Of a stretch of 16,242 nucleotides of DNA, positions 7,148 through 15,397 are shown piece after piece. The stretch is taken from positions 1-16,242 of the forward strand of contig CAKSZY010000037.1 of the NCBI GenBank assembly GCA_934526015.1. Reading direction: 5' to 3'. A model generated the notes under the pieces. That model was not told the origin of the DNA, made no database searches, and saw only the letters and a program-made list of their open reading frames with translations. Each line of letters begins with the position of its first letter. Within the stretch, counting starts at the first letter, position 1. The stretch comes from an uncultured Dokdonella sp. (GTDB lineage Bacteria; Pseudomonadota; Gammaproteobacteria; Xanthomonadales; Rhodanobacteraceae). The translations under genes were made by a program, and so were the position numbers.

Positions 7148-8835
7148 ATGCCGCCGTCGTGGTCGCCGTGATGCTGGCGCTCGGTTTCGCCGTTTCCACC
7201 TGGAGCAGCCTGCGTCGGCGCGTGCCGGCGGCAGCCGTGCGCATCGGCCTCGCCGCTGCCAGCGCGGTCCTGCTCGGCCTGCTGCTGTTTCCGCCCGCGG
7301 TCGATCAGGCAGGAGGCGAGTTGCGCGTGCTGACCCCGGGTGCTGCGCCCGCCGCCGATGGCGCGGGCAAGGTCGTGGCCTTGCCGGGCGCCGACGCGCC
7401 GGCCGGCGTCGAACGCGTGCCCGATCTCGCCACCGCCCTGCGCCGGCATCCCGGCGTGGCGCAGATCGAGGTCGTCGGCAACGGCCTGCCGGCACGCGAC
7501 CGCGAGGCCGTGCGCGGCCTGCGCCTGCGGTTCGGTCCGGCGGCCGAACCGGACGGCATCGTCGAACTCGCCGTGCCGGCGCGCATCGTCGCCGGTTCGC
7601 TGTGGACCCTGCACGGCCGCGCCGTCGGCGCGCGGCAGATCGAACTTCGCGATCGCGCCGATGCGCTGGCGGCGCGGAGCGAAGTCGATGCCGACGGCCG
7701 TTTTGCGCTGGAGGTCCGCAGCAAGGACGCCGGCATCAGCCGTCACCTGCTGCGCGCGCTCGACGCCGACAACGGCATCGTCGAGGAGCTGCCGCTGGTC
7801 ACCGACGTGGAGGCCGGCGATCGCTTGCGCCTCGTCGTGCTGGCCGGTGCGCCCGACGGCGAACTCAAGCACCTGCGCCGCTGGGCCAGCGACGCCGGCC
7901 TCGATCTCGTCTCGCGGATCGCGCTGACGCGCGGGGTGGACCTGCGCGAAGGCGGCTTGCGCATCGATGCCGAATCGCTGCGCGCGGCCGACCTCGTCGT
8001 CATCGACGAACGCGCCTGGGCGGCACTGCCGGCGAACGAGCGCGAGGCCCTGCTGGAAGCGCTCGAAGGCGGACTCGGCCTGCTGCTGCGCGTGACCGGC
8101 CCCTTGCCGGCGGCGGTCGCGCGCGACTGGGCCGCGCTCGGTTTCGACATTTCCGCGGCCGAGCTCGGGCAGCAGGTCACGCTCGGGCCGACGCCGGCCG
8201 GGAGCGCGCGGCCGCCGTCGCTGCTGCGCCGGCCGCTGGCCGTGCGCAGTGCGCGCGCCGCCGTGTTGCTGGCCAGCGCGCAGGACGAACCGCTGGCGCT
8301 GTGGCAGGCGCGCGGCCGCGGTCGCGTCGGCCTGATCTGGCTGGTCGAGTCGTATCCGCTCCTGTTGGCCGGCGACGCGGCCCGTTACGGCACGCTGTGG
8401 AGCGGCATCGTCTCCACGCTGGCGCGGGCGCGCGGGGCGGCGCATGCCCATGTGCAGGGAACCGCGCGGGTCGACCAGCGCACGACCGTTTGCGGCCTCG
8501 ACGCCGATGCCAGGATCGAGGCGCCGGATGGTTCGCGCAGCACGCTCTTGCCCGATCCGGCCACGTCGGCCTGCGCCGCCTGGTGGCCGGCCGAAAGCGG
8601 CGTGTACCGGCTGGTCGATGCCGGCGGGCAGCGGGCGATCCACGTGCGCGCGCCCGACGAGGCGCAGGCGATGGCCCGGTACGAGACGATGCAGGCCACC
8701 CAGGCCCTTGCCGAGGCGTCCGTCGCGGCACCCGCCACCCATCGCGCACCCGGCTCGCGCTGGCCGTGGTTCATCGCCTGGCTCGCCGTCAGCACCTTGC
8801 TGTGGTGGCTGGAGCGCCGGGCTCCGACCTCGTAG
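7144..8835 (+). CDS. Membrane-anchored operon protein, unknown function
   Basis: A 563-residue protein with two N-terminal membrane segments (about 3-20 and 32-51), a long soluble region and a C-terminal membrane segment (PWFIAWLAVSTLLWW) ending in ERRAPTS. This arrangement resembles the last large protein of other Bat-type operons. The soluble part contains a stretch with a class I amidotransferase-like look (DLVVIDERAWAALPANEREALLEALEGGLGLLLRV is typical of that fold) but no catalytic Cys/His pair was identified. ATG 7144 overlaps the preceding stop by 4 bases, making it the last gene of the coupled run. It is followed by a hairpin and a convergent gene. Specific function not recognised. 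Confidence 0.8.
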   Translation: MNAAVVVAVMLALGFAVSTWSSLRRRVPAAAVRIGLAAASAVLLGLLLFPPAVDQAGGELRVLTPGAAPAADGAGKVVALPGADAPAGVERVPDLATALRRHPGVAQIEVVGNGLPARDREAVRGLRLRFGPAAEPDGIVELAVPARIVAGSLWTLHGRAVGARQIELRDRADALAARSEVDADGRFALEVRSKDAGISRHLLRALDADNGIVEELPLVTDVEAGDRLRLVVLAGAPDGELKHLRRWASDAGLDLVSRIALTRGVDLREGGLRIDAESLRAADLVVIDERAWAALPANEREALLEALEGGLGLLLRVTGPLPAAVARDWAALGFDISAAELGQQVTLGPTPAGSARPPSLLRRPLAVRSARAAVLLASAQDEPLALWQARGRGRVGLIWLVESYPLLLAGDAARYGTLWSGIVSTLARARGAAHAHVQGTARVDQRTTVCGLDADARIEAPDGSRSTLLPDPATSACAAWWPAESGVYRLVDAGGQRAIHVRAPDEAQAMARYETMQATQALAEASVAAPATHRAPGSRWPWFIAWLAVSTLLWWLERRAPTS

Positions 8836-8892
8836 ATCGCCACGCGTCGTGATCACGCATGCCGCACTCCATCCGGCCGCGACGCTTTTCCT

Positions 8893-8930
8893 CCCTCTCC
8901 CCTCGCGGGAGAGGGACCGAGGGAGAGGGG
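8893..8930. terminator. Hairpin repeat between convergent genes, possible terminator
   Basis: ccctctccc (8893-8901) and gggagaggg (8907-8915) form a perfect 9-base stem around a 5-base loop. A second complementary block, gagggagagggg, at 8919-8930 offers an alternative pairing with the left arm. The position between the operon end (8835) and the convergent transporter gene (stop at 8994) suits a bidirectional terminator. There is no long T-tract on either side, and the sequence is of the dispersed-repeat type, so termination is inferred. Confidence 0.55.
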
Positions 8931-8993
8931 CAACGAAGCCGCAACGTCCGGACGGCATGACTCCGCGGGTAATCGCGTCATCGTGCGTTCGCC

Positions 8994-9929
8994 TCAAGCC
9001 TGCGGCTCGCCTTTCGCCACCACCGGCTCGTGGTGCTGCTCGCGGGCCAGGCGGGCTTCGCGGCGGGCGATGTAGAGGCTGGCGCCGATGACGATGCCGG
9101 CGCCGAGCACCGTGTAGCGGTCGATGACCTCGCCGAACAGCAGCCAGGCCAGGGCGGCGACGACCAGCAGCTGCAGGTAGCTGAGCGGTGCCAGCGCCGA
9201 GGCATCGGCGAGCTTGAGCGCGCGCGTCCAGCAGTAGTGGCCGCCGGTGCCGAGCGCGCCCGAGAGCACCAGCCACGGCCAGGCCTCGAGGGTCGGCCAC
9301 TGCCAGACCACCAGCGCGCCGGGCAGGGTCATCGGCACCCACAGCAGGGTGGTCAGCAGGACGATGCGGTCGGGCGGTTCGCTGCGCGAGAGGAACTTGA
9401 TGCTGATGGTGACCAGGCCGCTGAGGGCCGCCGCGGTGAGGGCGACCAGGGTCGCCGAGCTGAAGTCGCTGCTGGCCGGACGCATGATGACGACCACGCC
9501 GATGAAGCCGGCGACGACCGCGCTCCAGCGCCGCATGCGCACGACCTCGCCGAGCACCAGCACGGCGCCGATGGTGACGAACATCGGCGTCGAATAGGAC
9601 AGCGCCACCGCCTGCGCCAGCGGCAGGTGGACGAGGGCCCAGAATCCGCACAGCATCGAGGCGGTGCCGACCAGGCAGCGCGCCACGTAGAAGCCGAGCC
9701 GCTGCGTGCGCAGGATTCGCCAGCCGTGCACGTGGATCAGCGGCAGGGCGAACAGGGCCCCGAACAGGCAGCGGAAGAAGGCGATCTCGAAGGCGTGCAG
9801 GCTGTGCGAGGCGTAGCGGATCGCCACCGCCATCAGCCCGAACAGGGTCGCGCTGGCGACCATCATCAGGGCGGCGCGCGGGGGCAGCCCCGAGGGCGGG
9901 CGGGCGGGGCGGAGGGCGGGGTCGTTCAA
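8994..9929 (-). CDS. EamA/DMT-family transporter
   Basis: An inner-membrane protein of about 311 residues with some ten hydrophobic segments arranged as two EamA-like halves (about 20-150 and 165-295 from the TTG start). Typical elements include ATLFGLMAVAIRYASHSLHA, FEIAFFRCLFGALF, AQAVALSYSTPMFVTIGAVLVLGE and, in the second half, ALAPLSYLQLLVVAALAWLLFGE. The family exports or exchanges small metabolites; substrate cannot be told from sequence. The start is uncertain: TTG at 9929-9927 gives a cytoplasmic N-terminus of about 20 residues, while ATG at 9866 would begin directly in the first membrane segment. Neither has a clear Shine-Dalgarno sequence. It is divergent from kdsB and convergent with the MoxR operon. 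Confidence 0.85.
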   Translation of the reverse strand: MNDPALRPARPPSGLPPRAALMMVASATLFGLMAVAIRYASHSLHAFEIAFFRCLFGALFALPLIHVHGWRILRTQRLGFYVARCLVGTASMLCGFWALVHLPLAQAVALSYSTPMFVTIGAVLVLGEVVRMRRWSAVVAGFIGVVVIMRPASSDFSSATLVALTAAALSGLVTISIKFLSRSEPPDRIVLLTTLLWVPMTLPGALVVWQWPTLEAWPWLVLSGALGTGGHYCWTRALKLADASALAPLSYLQLLVVAALAWLLFGEVIDRYTVLGAGIVIGASLYIARREARLAREQHHEPVVAKGEPQA

Positions 9930-9956
9930 GGCGGGGGCACTGCGACAACAGCGCGC

Positions 9957-9962
9957 ATGATA
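9957..9962 (-). promoter_or_regulatory. Possible -10 box for the transporter gene
   Basis: Read on the minus strand the bases are TATCAT, one mismatch from TATAAT, with TTGGCC 15 bases upstream as a weak, slightly close -35. Transcription starting near 9950 would leave a short leader before the TTG start at 9929. The match is modest. Confidence 0.3.
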
Positions 9963-10040
9963 AGGCCTTACCTTTGTGGCCAAAATGAAAAAGATTGGCG
10001 TTCTGCCGGGCCCCGACAGTCCGCGGCCGCGCGCCATGCC

Positions 10041-10046
10041 TAGAAT
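10041..10046 (+). promoter_or_regulatory. Possible -10 box for kdsB
   Basis: TAGAAT lies 21 bases before the kdsB start, in the context cTAGAATc also found before the mutase gene at 10987-10992. No convincing -35 is seen at 16-18 bases. The repeated form upstream of two unrelated genes is the main support. Confidence 0.35.
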
Positions 10047-10067
10047 CCCGCCCTGGAGTGCAGAAGG

Positions 10068-10889
10068 ATGCCGGCAAACATGGATACCGCCCACCAGAAC
10101 CCCAGCTTGCGCTTCGTGGTCGCCATCCCGGCCCGCCACGGATCGCTCCGGCTCCCCGGCAAGCCGCTGCTGCCGCTCGCCGGCGAACCGATGATCGTCC
10201 ACGTCGTGCGCCGCGCCCGCGATGCCGGTGCCCGCGAGGTGGTCGTCGCCACCGACGACCCGCGCATCGCCAACACGCTGATGGACCTCGAGGTCGATGT
10301 CGAGATGACCCGTCTCGATCACGCCTCCGGCAGCGACCGCCTGGCCGAAGTCATCGAACTGCGCGGCTGGTCGGACGACACCATCATCGTCAACCTGCAG
10401 GGCGACGAGCCGATGGCGCCGGCCAGCGGCATCCGCCGCGTCGCCTACGCGCTGGCGGCGAACAAGGCGCCGATGGCCACCCTGGCCACGCCGATCATCT
10501 CGGCCGAGGAACTGTTCGATCCGAACTGCGTCAAGGTCGTGCGCGACATGCACGGCAACGCGCTCTATTTCAGCCGCGCGCCGATGCCGTGGCCGCGCGA
10601 CGCCTTCGCCGCCGACCGCAGCCAGTTGCCGGACGGCATCCCGTTCCTGCGCCACATCGGCATCTATGCGTATCGCGCGAAGTTCCTGCGCACGCTGACC
10701 CGGCTCCCGCGCACGCTGCTGGAAAAGACCGAGTCGCTGGAGCAGTTGCGCGCGCTCGAGCACGGCCATTCGATCCACGTCGCCCTCGCCCCGGATCCGT
10801 TCCCGGCCGGCGTCGACACGATCCAGGACCTCATCCGCGTCGACCGTGCGATGACGACCGCCAAGGGCGGCAAGTCCAGGGTGCGCTGA
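10068..10889 (+). CDS. kdsB: 3-deoxy-manno-octulosonate cytidylyltransferase
   Basis: A 273-residue cytoplasmic enzyme that activates Kdo with CTP to CMP-Kdo, needed for the lipopolysaccharide inner core. Motifs are FVVAIPARHGSLRLPGKPL (16-34, nucleotide-binding loop), ATDD (61-64), HASGSDR (85-91), NLQGDEP (109-115), RHIGIYAYR and the late PAGVDTIQDL region containing the metal-binding aspartate. Length is slightly above the usual 250 residues because of short tails at both ends. ATG 10068 has ggag nine bases upstream. An in-frame ATG at 10080 is an alternative. The gene stands alone, divergent from a transporter, and is followed closely by a REP-like hairpin. Its presence supports a Gram-negative host. 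Confidence 0.95.
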   Translation: MPANMDTAHQNPSLRFVVAIPARHGSLRLPGKPLLPLAGEPMIVHVVRRARDAGAREVVVATDDPRIANTLMDLEVDVEMTRLDHASGSDRLAEVIELRGWSDDTIIVNLQGDEPMAPASGIRRVAYALAANKAPMATLATPIISAEELFDPNCVKVVRDMHGNALYFSRAPMPWPRDAFAADRSQLPDGIPFLRHIGIYAYRAKFLRTLTRLPRTLLEKTESLEQLRALEHGHSIHVALAPDPFPAGVDTIQDLIRVDRAMTTAKGGKSRVR

Positions 10890-10896
10890 GAAAAGC

Positions 10897-10970
10897 GGGG
10901 TCAGGTTCACTTTTCCGGACGCGCTCTCCGGGCCACCGGTGCAGCTGCGCGGAAAGGTGAACCTGACCCC
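10897..10970. repeat. REP-like palindrome between kdsB and the mutase gene
   Basis: ggggtcaggttcacttttcc (10897-10916) is the reverse complement of 10951-10970 at 19 of 20 positions, with a 34-base GC-rich loop. It starts 7 bases after the kdsB stop. The GGGGTCAGGTTCAC core recurs inside the mutase gene at 12254-12347, so it belongs to a dispersed family. Such palindromes are typical of elements moved by REP-associated tyrosine transposases (established for other genomes); no such transposase is in this window. It may also stop kdsB transcription. Confidence 0.85.
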
Positions 10971-10986
10971 GTCGTTCCCGGGGCGC

Positions 10987-10992
10987 TAGAAT
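10987..10992 (+). promoter_or_regulatory. Possible -10 box for the mutase gene
   Basis: TAGAAT is 30 bases before the mutase ATG. At 18 bases upstream lies CTGACC (10963-10968), a 4-of-6 match to the -35 consensus that is part of the right arm of the REP-like palindrome. The element may therefore contribute to this promoter. Confidence 0.35.
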
Positions 10993-11022
10993 CGGGCTCG
11001 TTTTCCACCGCAAGCGCCCGCC

Positions 11023-14000
11023 ATGAACACGACCGCCCAGTCCCTGCCCACCCGTGATCCGTCGAGCCAGAGCTCGCCGCTGCGCTTCGTCACCGCGGCC
11101 AGCCTGTTCGACGGCCACGACGCGGCGATCAACATCATGCGCCGGCTGATCCAGGCGCAGGGCGCCGAAGTCGTGCATCTCGGCCACAACCGCTCGGTCG
11201 AGGACGTCGTGCGCGCCGCGCTGCAGGAAGACGCCGACGGCATCGCGCTGTCGAGCTACCAGGGCGGCCACGTCGAGTACCTCAAGTACATGGTCGACAT
11301 GCTGCGCGAGCGCGATGCCTCGCACATCCGCGTGTTCGCCGGCGGCGGCGGCACGATCACGCCCGAGGAGATCCGCGAACTCGAGGCCTACGGCGTCGAG
11401 CGCATCTACCACCCGAACGACGGCATGCACATGGGCCTCGTCGCGATGATCGAGGACGTCGTGCGCCGCGCCGCCGCCGCGCGCCTGCCGGTCGAGAAGC
11501 CGCACAAGGTCGCCTTCGACAACGAGATCGAGATCGGCCGCATGCTCTCGGCGATCGAGGAGTCGGCGCTCGACGAGGCCGAGCTCGCCCACCTGCGAAA
11601 GGAATGGCAGCTCGCCGGCGGCCGCACGCCGGTGATCGGCATCACCGGCACCGGCGGTGCCGGCAAGTCCTCGGTCACCGACGAACTGCTCAACCGCTTC
11701 CTCGCCAGCTTCCCCGAGATGCGCATCGCGGTGATCTCGGTCGACCCGACCCGCCGCCGCACCGGCGGCGCGCTGCTCGGCGACCGCATCCGCATGAACT
11801 CCCTGCGCAGCCCGCGCGTGTTCATGCGCTCGATGGCGACGCGCCGCCAGCACATGTCGACCAACGTCGTGCTCAAGGACTGCATCGGCTTCCTCAAGTC
11901 GCTTGGCTACGACCTCGTCATCGTCGAGACGGCCGGCATCGGCCAGTCCGATTCCGAGATCGTCGACCTCGTCGATTTCCCGATGTACGTCATGACCAGC
12001 GACTTCGGCGCACCGAGCCAGCTCGAGAAGATCGACATGCTCGACTACGCCGAACTCGTCGTGCTCAACAAGTTCGACAAGCGCGGTGCCGAGGACGCGC
12101 TGCGCGACGTGCGCAAGCAGTGGAAGCGCAACCGCGTCGCTTTCCAGATGAAGGACGAGGACGTGCCGGTCTATCCGACCATCGCCAGCCAGTTCAACGA
12201 CCCCGGCATCAGCTGGATGTTCGCCAACCTGTGCCGCCTGCTGCGCGAGAAAAAAGGAAAAGGGGGTCAGGTTCACGTTTCAAGTGCGTCAGGCGGCAGC
12301 GGCGAGGGGAGTGGTTCGAAAAGTGAACCTGCGCCCCTTTTCCCCTTGCCGGATATCGACACCACCCTGAAGGAACCGCGCGCGACCGTGCTGATCCCGG
12401 GCCAGCGCGTGCGCTACCTCGCCGAGATCGCCGAGCAGGGCCGTTCGATCAATGCGCGCATCGAGTCGCAGGCCGAAGTGGCCGACCGCGCGCAGTCGCT
12501 GTGGCAGGCGCTCGGCGAGCTCGGCGACGCCGCGCGGCCGAAAGCGCTCGACCTCTACGCCGCCGAGGCGCTGGTCGAGGGCGACGACCGCAGCCTCAGG
12601 ACCCTGCGCCAGCGCTACAACGACGCCGTGCAGTCGCTCGACTCCGAGGCGATCAAGCTGCTGCGCGAGTGGCCGACGCGGCTCGCCTCGATCACCGAGG
12701 ACGTCAACGAATACCAGGTGCGCGACAAGACGATCCGCGTCGAGAACTACCGCGAATCGCTGAGCCACCAGAAGATCCCGAAGATCGCCGCGCCGACGCT
12801 CCGGAGCTGGGGCGAGCTGCTCGTGTTCCTGCAGAAGGAGAACCTGCCGGGTTACTACCCGTACACCGGCGGCGTCTACCCGTACCGGCGCACCGGCGAG
12901 GACCCGATCCGCATGTTCGCCGGCGAAGGCACGCCCGAGCGCACCAACCGGCGCTTCCACTACCTCAGCGTCGGCCTGCCGGCCGCGCGCCTGTCGACCG
13001 CGTTCGACAGCGTGACGCTGTACGGCGAAGACCCGGCACCGCGCCCGGACATCTACGGCAAGATCGGCAACTCCGGCGTCAACATCCCGACGCTCGACGA
13101 CATGAAGAAGCTCTACTCGGGCTTCGACCTCTGCGCGCCGACCACCAGCGTTTCGATGACGATCAACGGCCCGGCGCCGATCATCCTCGCGATGTTCATG
13201 AACACGGCCATCGACCAACAAGTGGAAAAGCATCTCAAGGCGGATGCCGCTCGCTGGAACGATGCCCAGGCGCGCATTTCGAAGCTTTTTGAAGACCGTC
13301 CCCGCCCGCGCTACCACGGCGACCTGCCGCCGACCAACGACGGCCTCGGCCTCGGCCTGCTCGGCGTGACCGGCGACCAGGTCGTCGACGCCGGGACCTA
13401 TGCGCGCATCAAGGACGAGACGCTGCGCACCGTGCGCGGCACCGTGCAGGCCGACATCCTCAAGGAGGACCAGGCGCAGAACACCTGCATCTTCTCGACC
13501 GAATTCGCGCTGCGCATGATGGGCGACATCCAGCAGTACTTCGTCGAGAACCGCGTCCGCAACTTCTACTCGGTTTCGATCTCGGGCTACCACATCGCCG
13601 AGGCCGGCGCGAACCCGATCTCGCAACTGGCGTTCACGCTGTCGAACGGCTTCACGATCGTCGAGTACTACCTCGCGCGCGGCATGAAGATCGACGACTT
13701 CGCGCCGAACCTGAGCTTCTTCTTCTCCAACGGCATGGACCCGGAATACACCGTCATCGGCCGCGTCGCCCGCCGCATCTGGGCGCGCGCGATGCGCGAG
13801 CGCTACGGCGCCAACGAGCGCAGCCAGATGATGAAGTACCACATCCAGACCTCGGGCCGTTCGCTGCACGCGCAGGAGATCCAGTTCAACGACATCCGCA
13901 CGACGCTGCAGGCGCTGTACGCGCTGTTCGACAACTGCAACAGCCTGCACACCAACGCCTACGACGAGGCGATCACGACGCCGACCGAGGAATCGGTGCG

Positions 14001-14607
14001 CCGCGCCGTCGCCATCCAGATGATCATCAACAAGGAATTGGGCCTCAACTTCATCGAGAACCCCTGGCAAGGCAGCTTCGCCGTCGACTACCTCACCGAC
14101 CTCGTCGAGGAAGCCGTCTACAAGGAGTTCGAGGCGATCAGCGAGCGCGGCGGCGTGCTCGGCGCGATGGACACGATGTACCAGCGCGGCAAGATCCAGG
14201 AAGAAAGCCTCTACTACGAGCACAAGAAGCACGACGGCAGTCTGCCCCTGGTCGGCGTCAACACCTTCCTGCCGAAGGAACACGGCGGCGACATCGTCAC
14301 CGAAATCGAGCTGATCCGCAGCACCGAGGAAGAGAAGGGCCAGCAGATCGAGAACGTGCGCGGCTGGCAGCGCTCACGCAACCGGTTGGCGCCGGCCGGC
14401 GAAACCGGGCATGGACACATGGTCGAAGACGAAGGCGCCGCGGCGACCGAGCCGCACGACGGCCACGGCCTCGGCTATCTGCAGAAGACGGCGCGGGAGC
14501 GCAGGAACGTGTTCGAGGCGCTGATCGAGGCGGTGAAGACGCACAGCTTGGGGCAGATCAGCCATGCGCTCTACGACGTCGGCGGCGAGTACCGGCGCAA
14601 CATGTAG
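11023..14607 (+). CDS. icmF: Fused isobutyryl-CoA mutase-type B12 enzyme (IcmF)
   Basis: A 1194-residue cytoplasmic protein with three domains. Residues about 20-150 form a B12-binding domain (DGHDAA with His32, [18 protein letters not shown]). Residues about 200-410 form a MeaB-like GTPase chaperone (GTGGAGKS 209-216, ETAGIGQSD 302-310, NKFD 349-352). Residues about 445-1125 form the mutase (RMFAGEG with Phe632, [32 protein letters not shown]). The fusion order and the Phe where methylmalonyl-CoA mutases carry Tyr match IcmF, which interconverts isobutyryl-CoA and butyryl-CoA or similar branched acyl-CoAs with adenosylcobalamin and GTP. The linker at 410-442 is encoded by a REP-like palindrome and reads as low-complexity Gly/Ser/Lys, which is foreign to the family. 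Start ATG 11023 lacks a strong ribosome site but precedes the domain by the usual distance. Confidence 0.93.
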   Translation: MNTTAQSLPTRDPSSQSSPLRFVTAASLFDGHDAAINIMRRLIQAQGAEVVHLGHNRSVEDVVRAALQEDADGIALSSYQGGHVEYLKYMVDMLRERDASHIRVFAGGGGTITPEEIRELEAYGVERIYHPNDGMHMGLVAMIEDVVRRAAAARLPVEKPHKVAFDNEIEIGRMLSAIEESALDEAELAHLRKEWQLAGGRTPVIGITGTGGAGKSSVTDELLNRFLASFPEMRIAVISVDPTRRRTGGALLGDRIRMNSLRSPRVFMRSMATRRQHMSTNVVLKDCIGFLKSLGYDLVIVETAGIGQSDSEIVDLVDFPMYVMTSDFGAPSQLEKIDMLDYAELVVLNKFDKRGAEDALRDVRKQWKRNRVAFQMKDEDVPVYPTIASQFNDPGISWMFANLCRLLREKKGKGGQVHVSSASGGSGEGSGSKSEPAPLFPLPDIDTTLKEPRATVLIPGQRVRYLAEIAEQGRSINARIESQAEVADRAQSLWQALGELGDAARPKALDLYAAEALVEGDDRSLRTLRQRYNDAVQSLDSEAIKLLREWPTRLASITEDVNEYQVRDKTIRVENYRESLSHQKIPKIAAPTLRSWGELLVFLQKENLPGYYPYTGGVYPYRRTGEDPIRMFAGEGTPERTNRRFHYLSVGLPAARLSTAFDSVTLYGEDPAPRPDIYGKIGNSGVNIPTLDDMKKLYSGFDLCAPTTSVSMTINGPAPIILAMFMNTAIDQQVEKHLKADAARWNDAQARISKLFEDRPRPRYHGDLPPTNDGLGLGLLGVTGDQVVDAGTYARIKDETLRTVRGTVQADILKEDQAQNTCIFSTEFALRMMGDIQQYFVENRVRNFYSVSISGYHIAEAGANPISQLAFTLSNGFTIVEYYLARGMKIDDFAPNLSFFFSNGMDPEYTVIGRVARRIWARAMRERYGANERSQMMKYHIQTSGRSLHAQEIQFNDIRTTLQALYALFDNCNSLHTNAYDEAITTPTEESVRRAVAIQMIINKELGLNFIENPWQGSFAVDYLTDLVEEAVYKEFEAISERGGVLGAMDTMYQRGKIQEESLYYEHKKHDGSLPLVGVNTFLPKEHGGDIVTEIELIRSTEEEKGQQIENVRGWQRSRNRLAPAGETGHGHMVEDEGAAATEPHDGHGLGYLQKTARERRNVFEALIEAVKTHSLGQISHALYDVGGEYRRNM
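12254..12347. repeat. REP-like palindrome inside the mutase reading frame
   Basis: The left arm (12254-12280, containing agggggtcaggttcacg) and right arm (12319-12347, containing agtgaacctgcgcccctttt) are imperfect inverted repeats around a 38-base loop. The core matches the element at 10897-10970. Translation continues through it with no stop and rejoins the mutase sequence ([14 protein letters not shown]). Confidence 0.85.
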
Positions 14608-14613
14608 CGCCGC

Positions 14614-15126
14614 ATGGCCTTCAACGTCCGCCAGATCTTCGCTGCATTGAATGACGCCGACGTCGAGTACGTCGTCGTTGGCGGAATGGCCGTGATCCTG
14701 CATGGCTACCTTCGCGCCACCGCGGACCTCGATCTCGTCATCGGCCTTGCCCCCGAGAACTGCAGGCGGGGATTGGCCGCCCTGGCCAGCATCGGGTTCA
14801 GGCCGCGCTTGCCGGTCGCGATCGAGGACTTCGCCGATCCCGATAAGCGTGCGGAATGGATCGAGCAACGGAACATGCTCGTGTTCCAGCTTTGGGATCC
14901 GGGTAATCCGCTGCGCTCTCTCGACATGTTCGTGAAGGAACCGATCGAGTTCGAATCGATGATGCGCGATGCACAGATCAAGGACGTCGATGGCCTTGCC
15001 GTCCCCGTCGCCAGCATCGAGCACCTGATCCAACTGAAGCAGGCGGCGGGTCGGCCGCGCGACCTGGATGACATCGCGAAATTGCGGCAGATTCACGAGG
15101 AAGGCGCACGGTATGGACAAGGTTGA
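14614..15126 (+). CDS. Nucleotidyltransferase-fold protein (AbiEii/DUF6036-like)
   Basis: A 170-residue protein, probably cytoplasmic. EYVVVGGMAVILHGYLRATADLDLVIG (about 18-44) carries the nucleotidyltransferase GG motif and the paired acidic residues D38 and D40, as in AbiEii- and DUF6036-type proteins. SIEHLIQLKQAAGRPRDLDDIAKL near the end is also typical of that group. Members include toxin-like nucleotidyltransferases and proteins of unknown role. It starts only 6 bases after the mutase stop and its end overlaps the next frame by 14 bases, so the two small genes are likely co-translated. A weak ribosome site precedes ATG 14614. A toxin role is a possibility, not shown. Confidence 0.8.
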   Translation: MAFNVRQIFAALNDADVEYVVVGGMAVILHGYLRATADLDLVIGLAPENCRRGLAALASIGFRPRLPVAIEDFADPDKRAEWIEQRNMLVFQLWDPGNPLRSLDMFVKEPIEFESMMRDAQIKDVDGLAVPVASIEHLIQLKQAAGRPRDLDDIAKLRQIHEEGARYGQG

Positions 15127-15352
15127 CGACAAGCGTGTCGCTGCAGCCTTTTGCGAAGCCGAGTTGGCCAACCTGCGCACGTGGATGGCGCTGAGCGGCG
15201 GGCAGAAGATCGACTTCTTCGAGGAAATGGTGGAACTCGCCTGGCGCAGCGGCGCGTTGCGGCCCGAACGCCTGGCGTTGAGGGACATCACCTCGGCGGA
15301 CGGCGATCCGAACGGCCGTGCGCGCGCTGCATCGAACCTTGCTGAAAAGTGA
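15113..15352 (+). CDS. Small helical partner of the nucleotidyltransferase
   Basis: A 79-residue protein with no known motif. Residues 8-48 look strongly alpha-helical (AELANLRTWMALSGGQKIDF, FEEMVELAWRSGALRPERLAL) and the last 20 are polar and likely disordered. It overlaps the upstream nucleotidyltransferase gene by 14 bases, and gaggaagg about 10 bases ahead of ATG 15113 is a good ribosome site. The gene order and size ratio are those of a toxin-antitoxin-like pair, but no DNA-binding motif is evident. The stop overlaps a REP half-site (aaaagtgaacct at 15345-15356), so the C-terminal residues may come from that repeat. Confidence 0.7.
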   Translation: MDKVDDKRVAAAFCEAELANLRTWMALSGGQKIDFFEEMVELAWRSGALRPERLALRDITSADGDPNGRARAASNLAEK

Positions 15353-15356
15353 ACCT
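15345..15356. repeat. REP half-site at the end of the small helical gene
   Basis: aaaagtgaacct matches one arm of the palindromes at 10897-10970 and 12254-12347. No opposite arm is found nearby, so it appears to be a truncated copy. Confidence 0.5.
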
Positions 15357-15387
15357 TGTGGTCGACTCCGTACCCGTCGACACCACA
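15357..15387 (+). promoter_or_regulatory. Hairpin just upstream of the lipoprotein gene
   Basis: tgtggtcgac (15357-15366) pairs with gtcgacaccaca (15376-15387), with a 2-base bulge on one side and a 9-base loop. It ends directly before the ribosome-site region (agggggtg) of the lipoprotein gene. It could be a terminator of the preceding pair or a translational control hairpin. Confidence 0.5.
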
Positions 15388-15397
15388 GGGGGTGAAG

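Noticed and set aside
4739..7495. Minus-strand frame of 918 codons
   Set aside because: It lies wholly opposite the coupled operon genes, has extreme Arg/Ala content and no recognisable motif.
7111..10077. Minus-strand frame of 988 codons
   Set aside because: It overlaps the transporter gene in another frame and is antisense to an operon gene. Its content is Arg/Pro/Ala-rich.
12289..14283. Minus-strand frame of 664 codons opposite the mutase
   Set aside because: Composition is dominated by Val/Asp/Arg/Ala, typical of the antisense of a GC-rich gene; the plus strand has clear catalytic domains.
15356..15397. TTG start for the lipoprotein gene
   Set aside because: It lies in a hairpin without a ribosome site and would put 14 residues before the natural basic start of the signal peptide.
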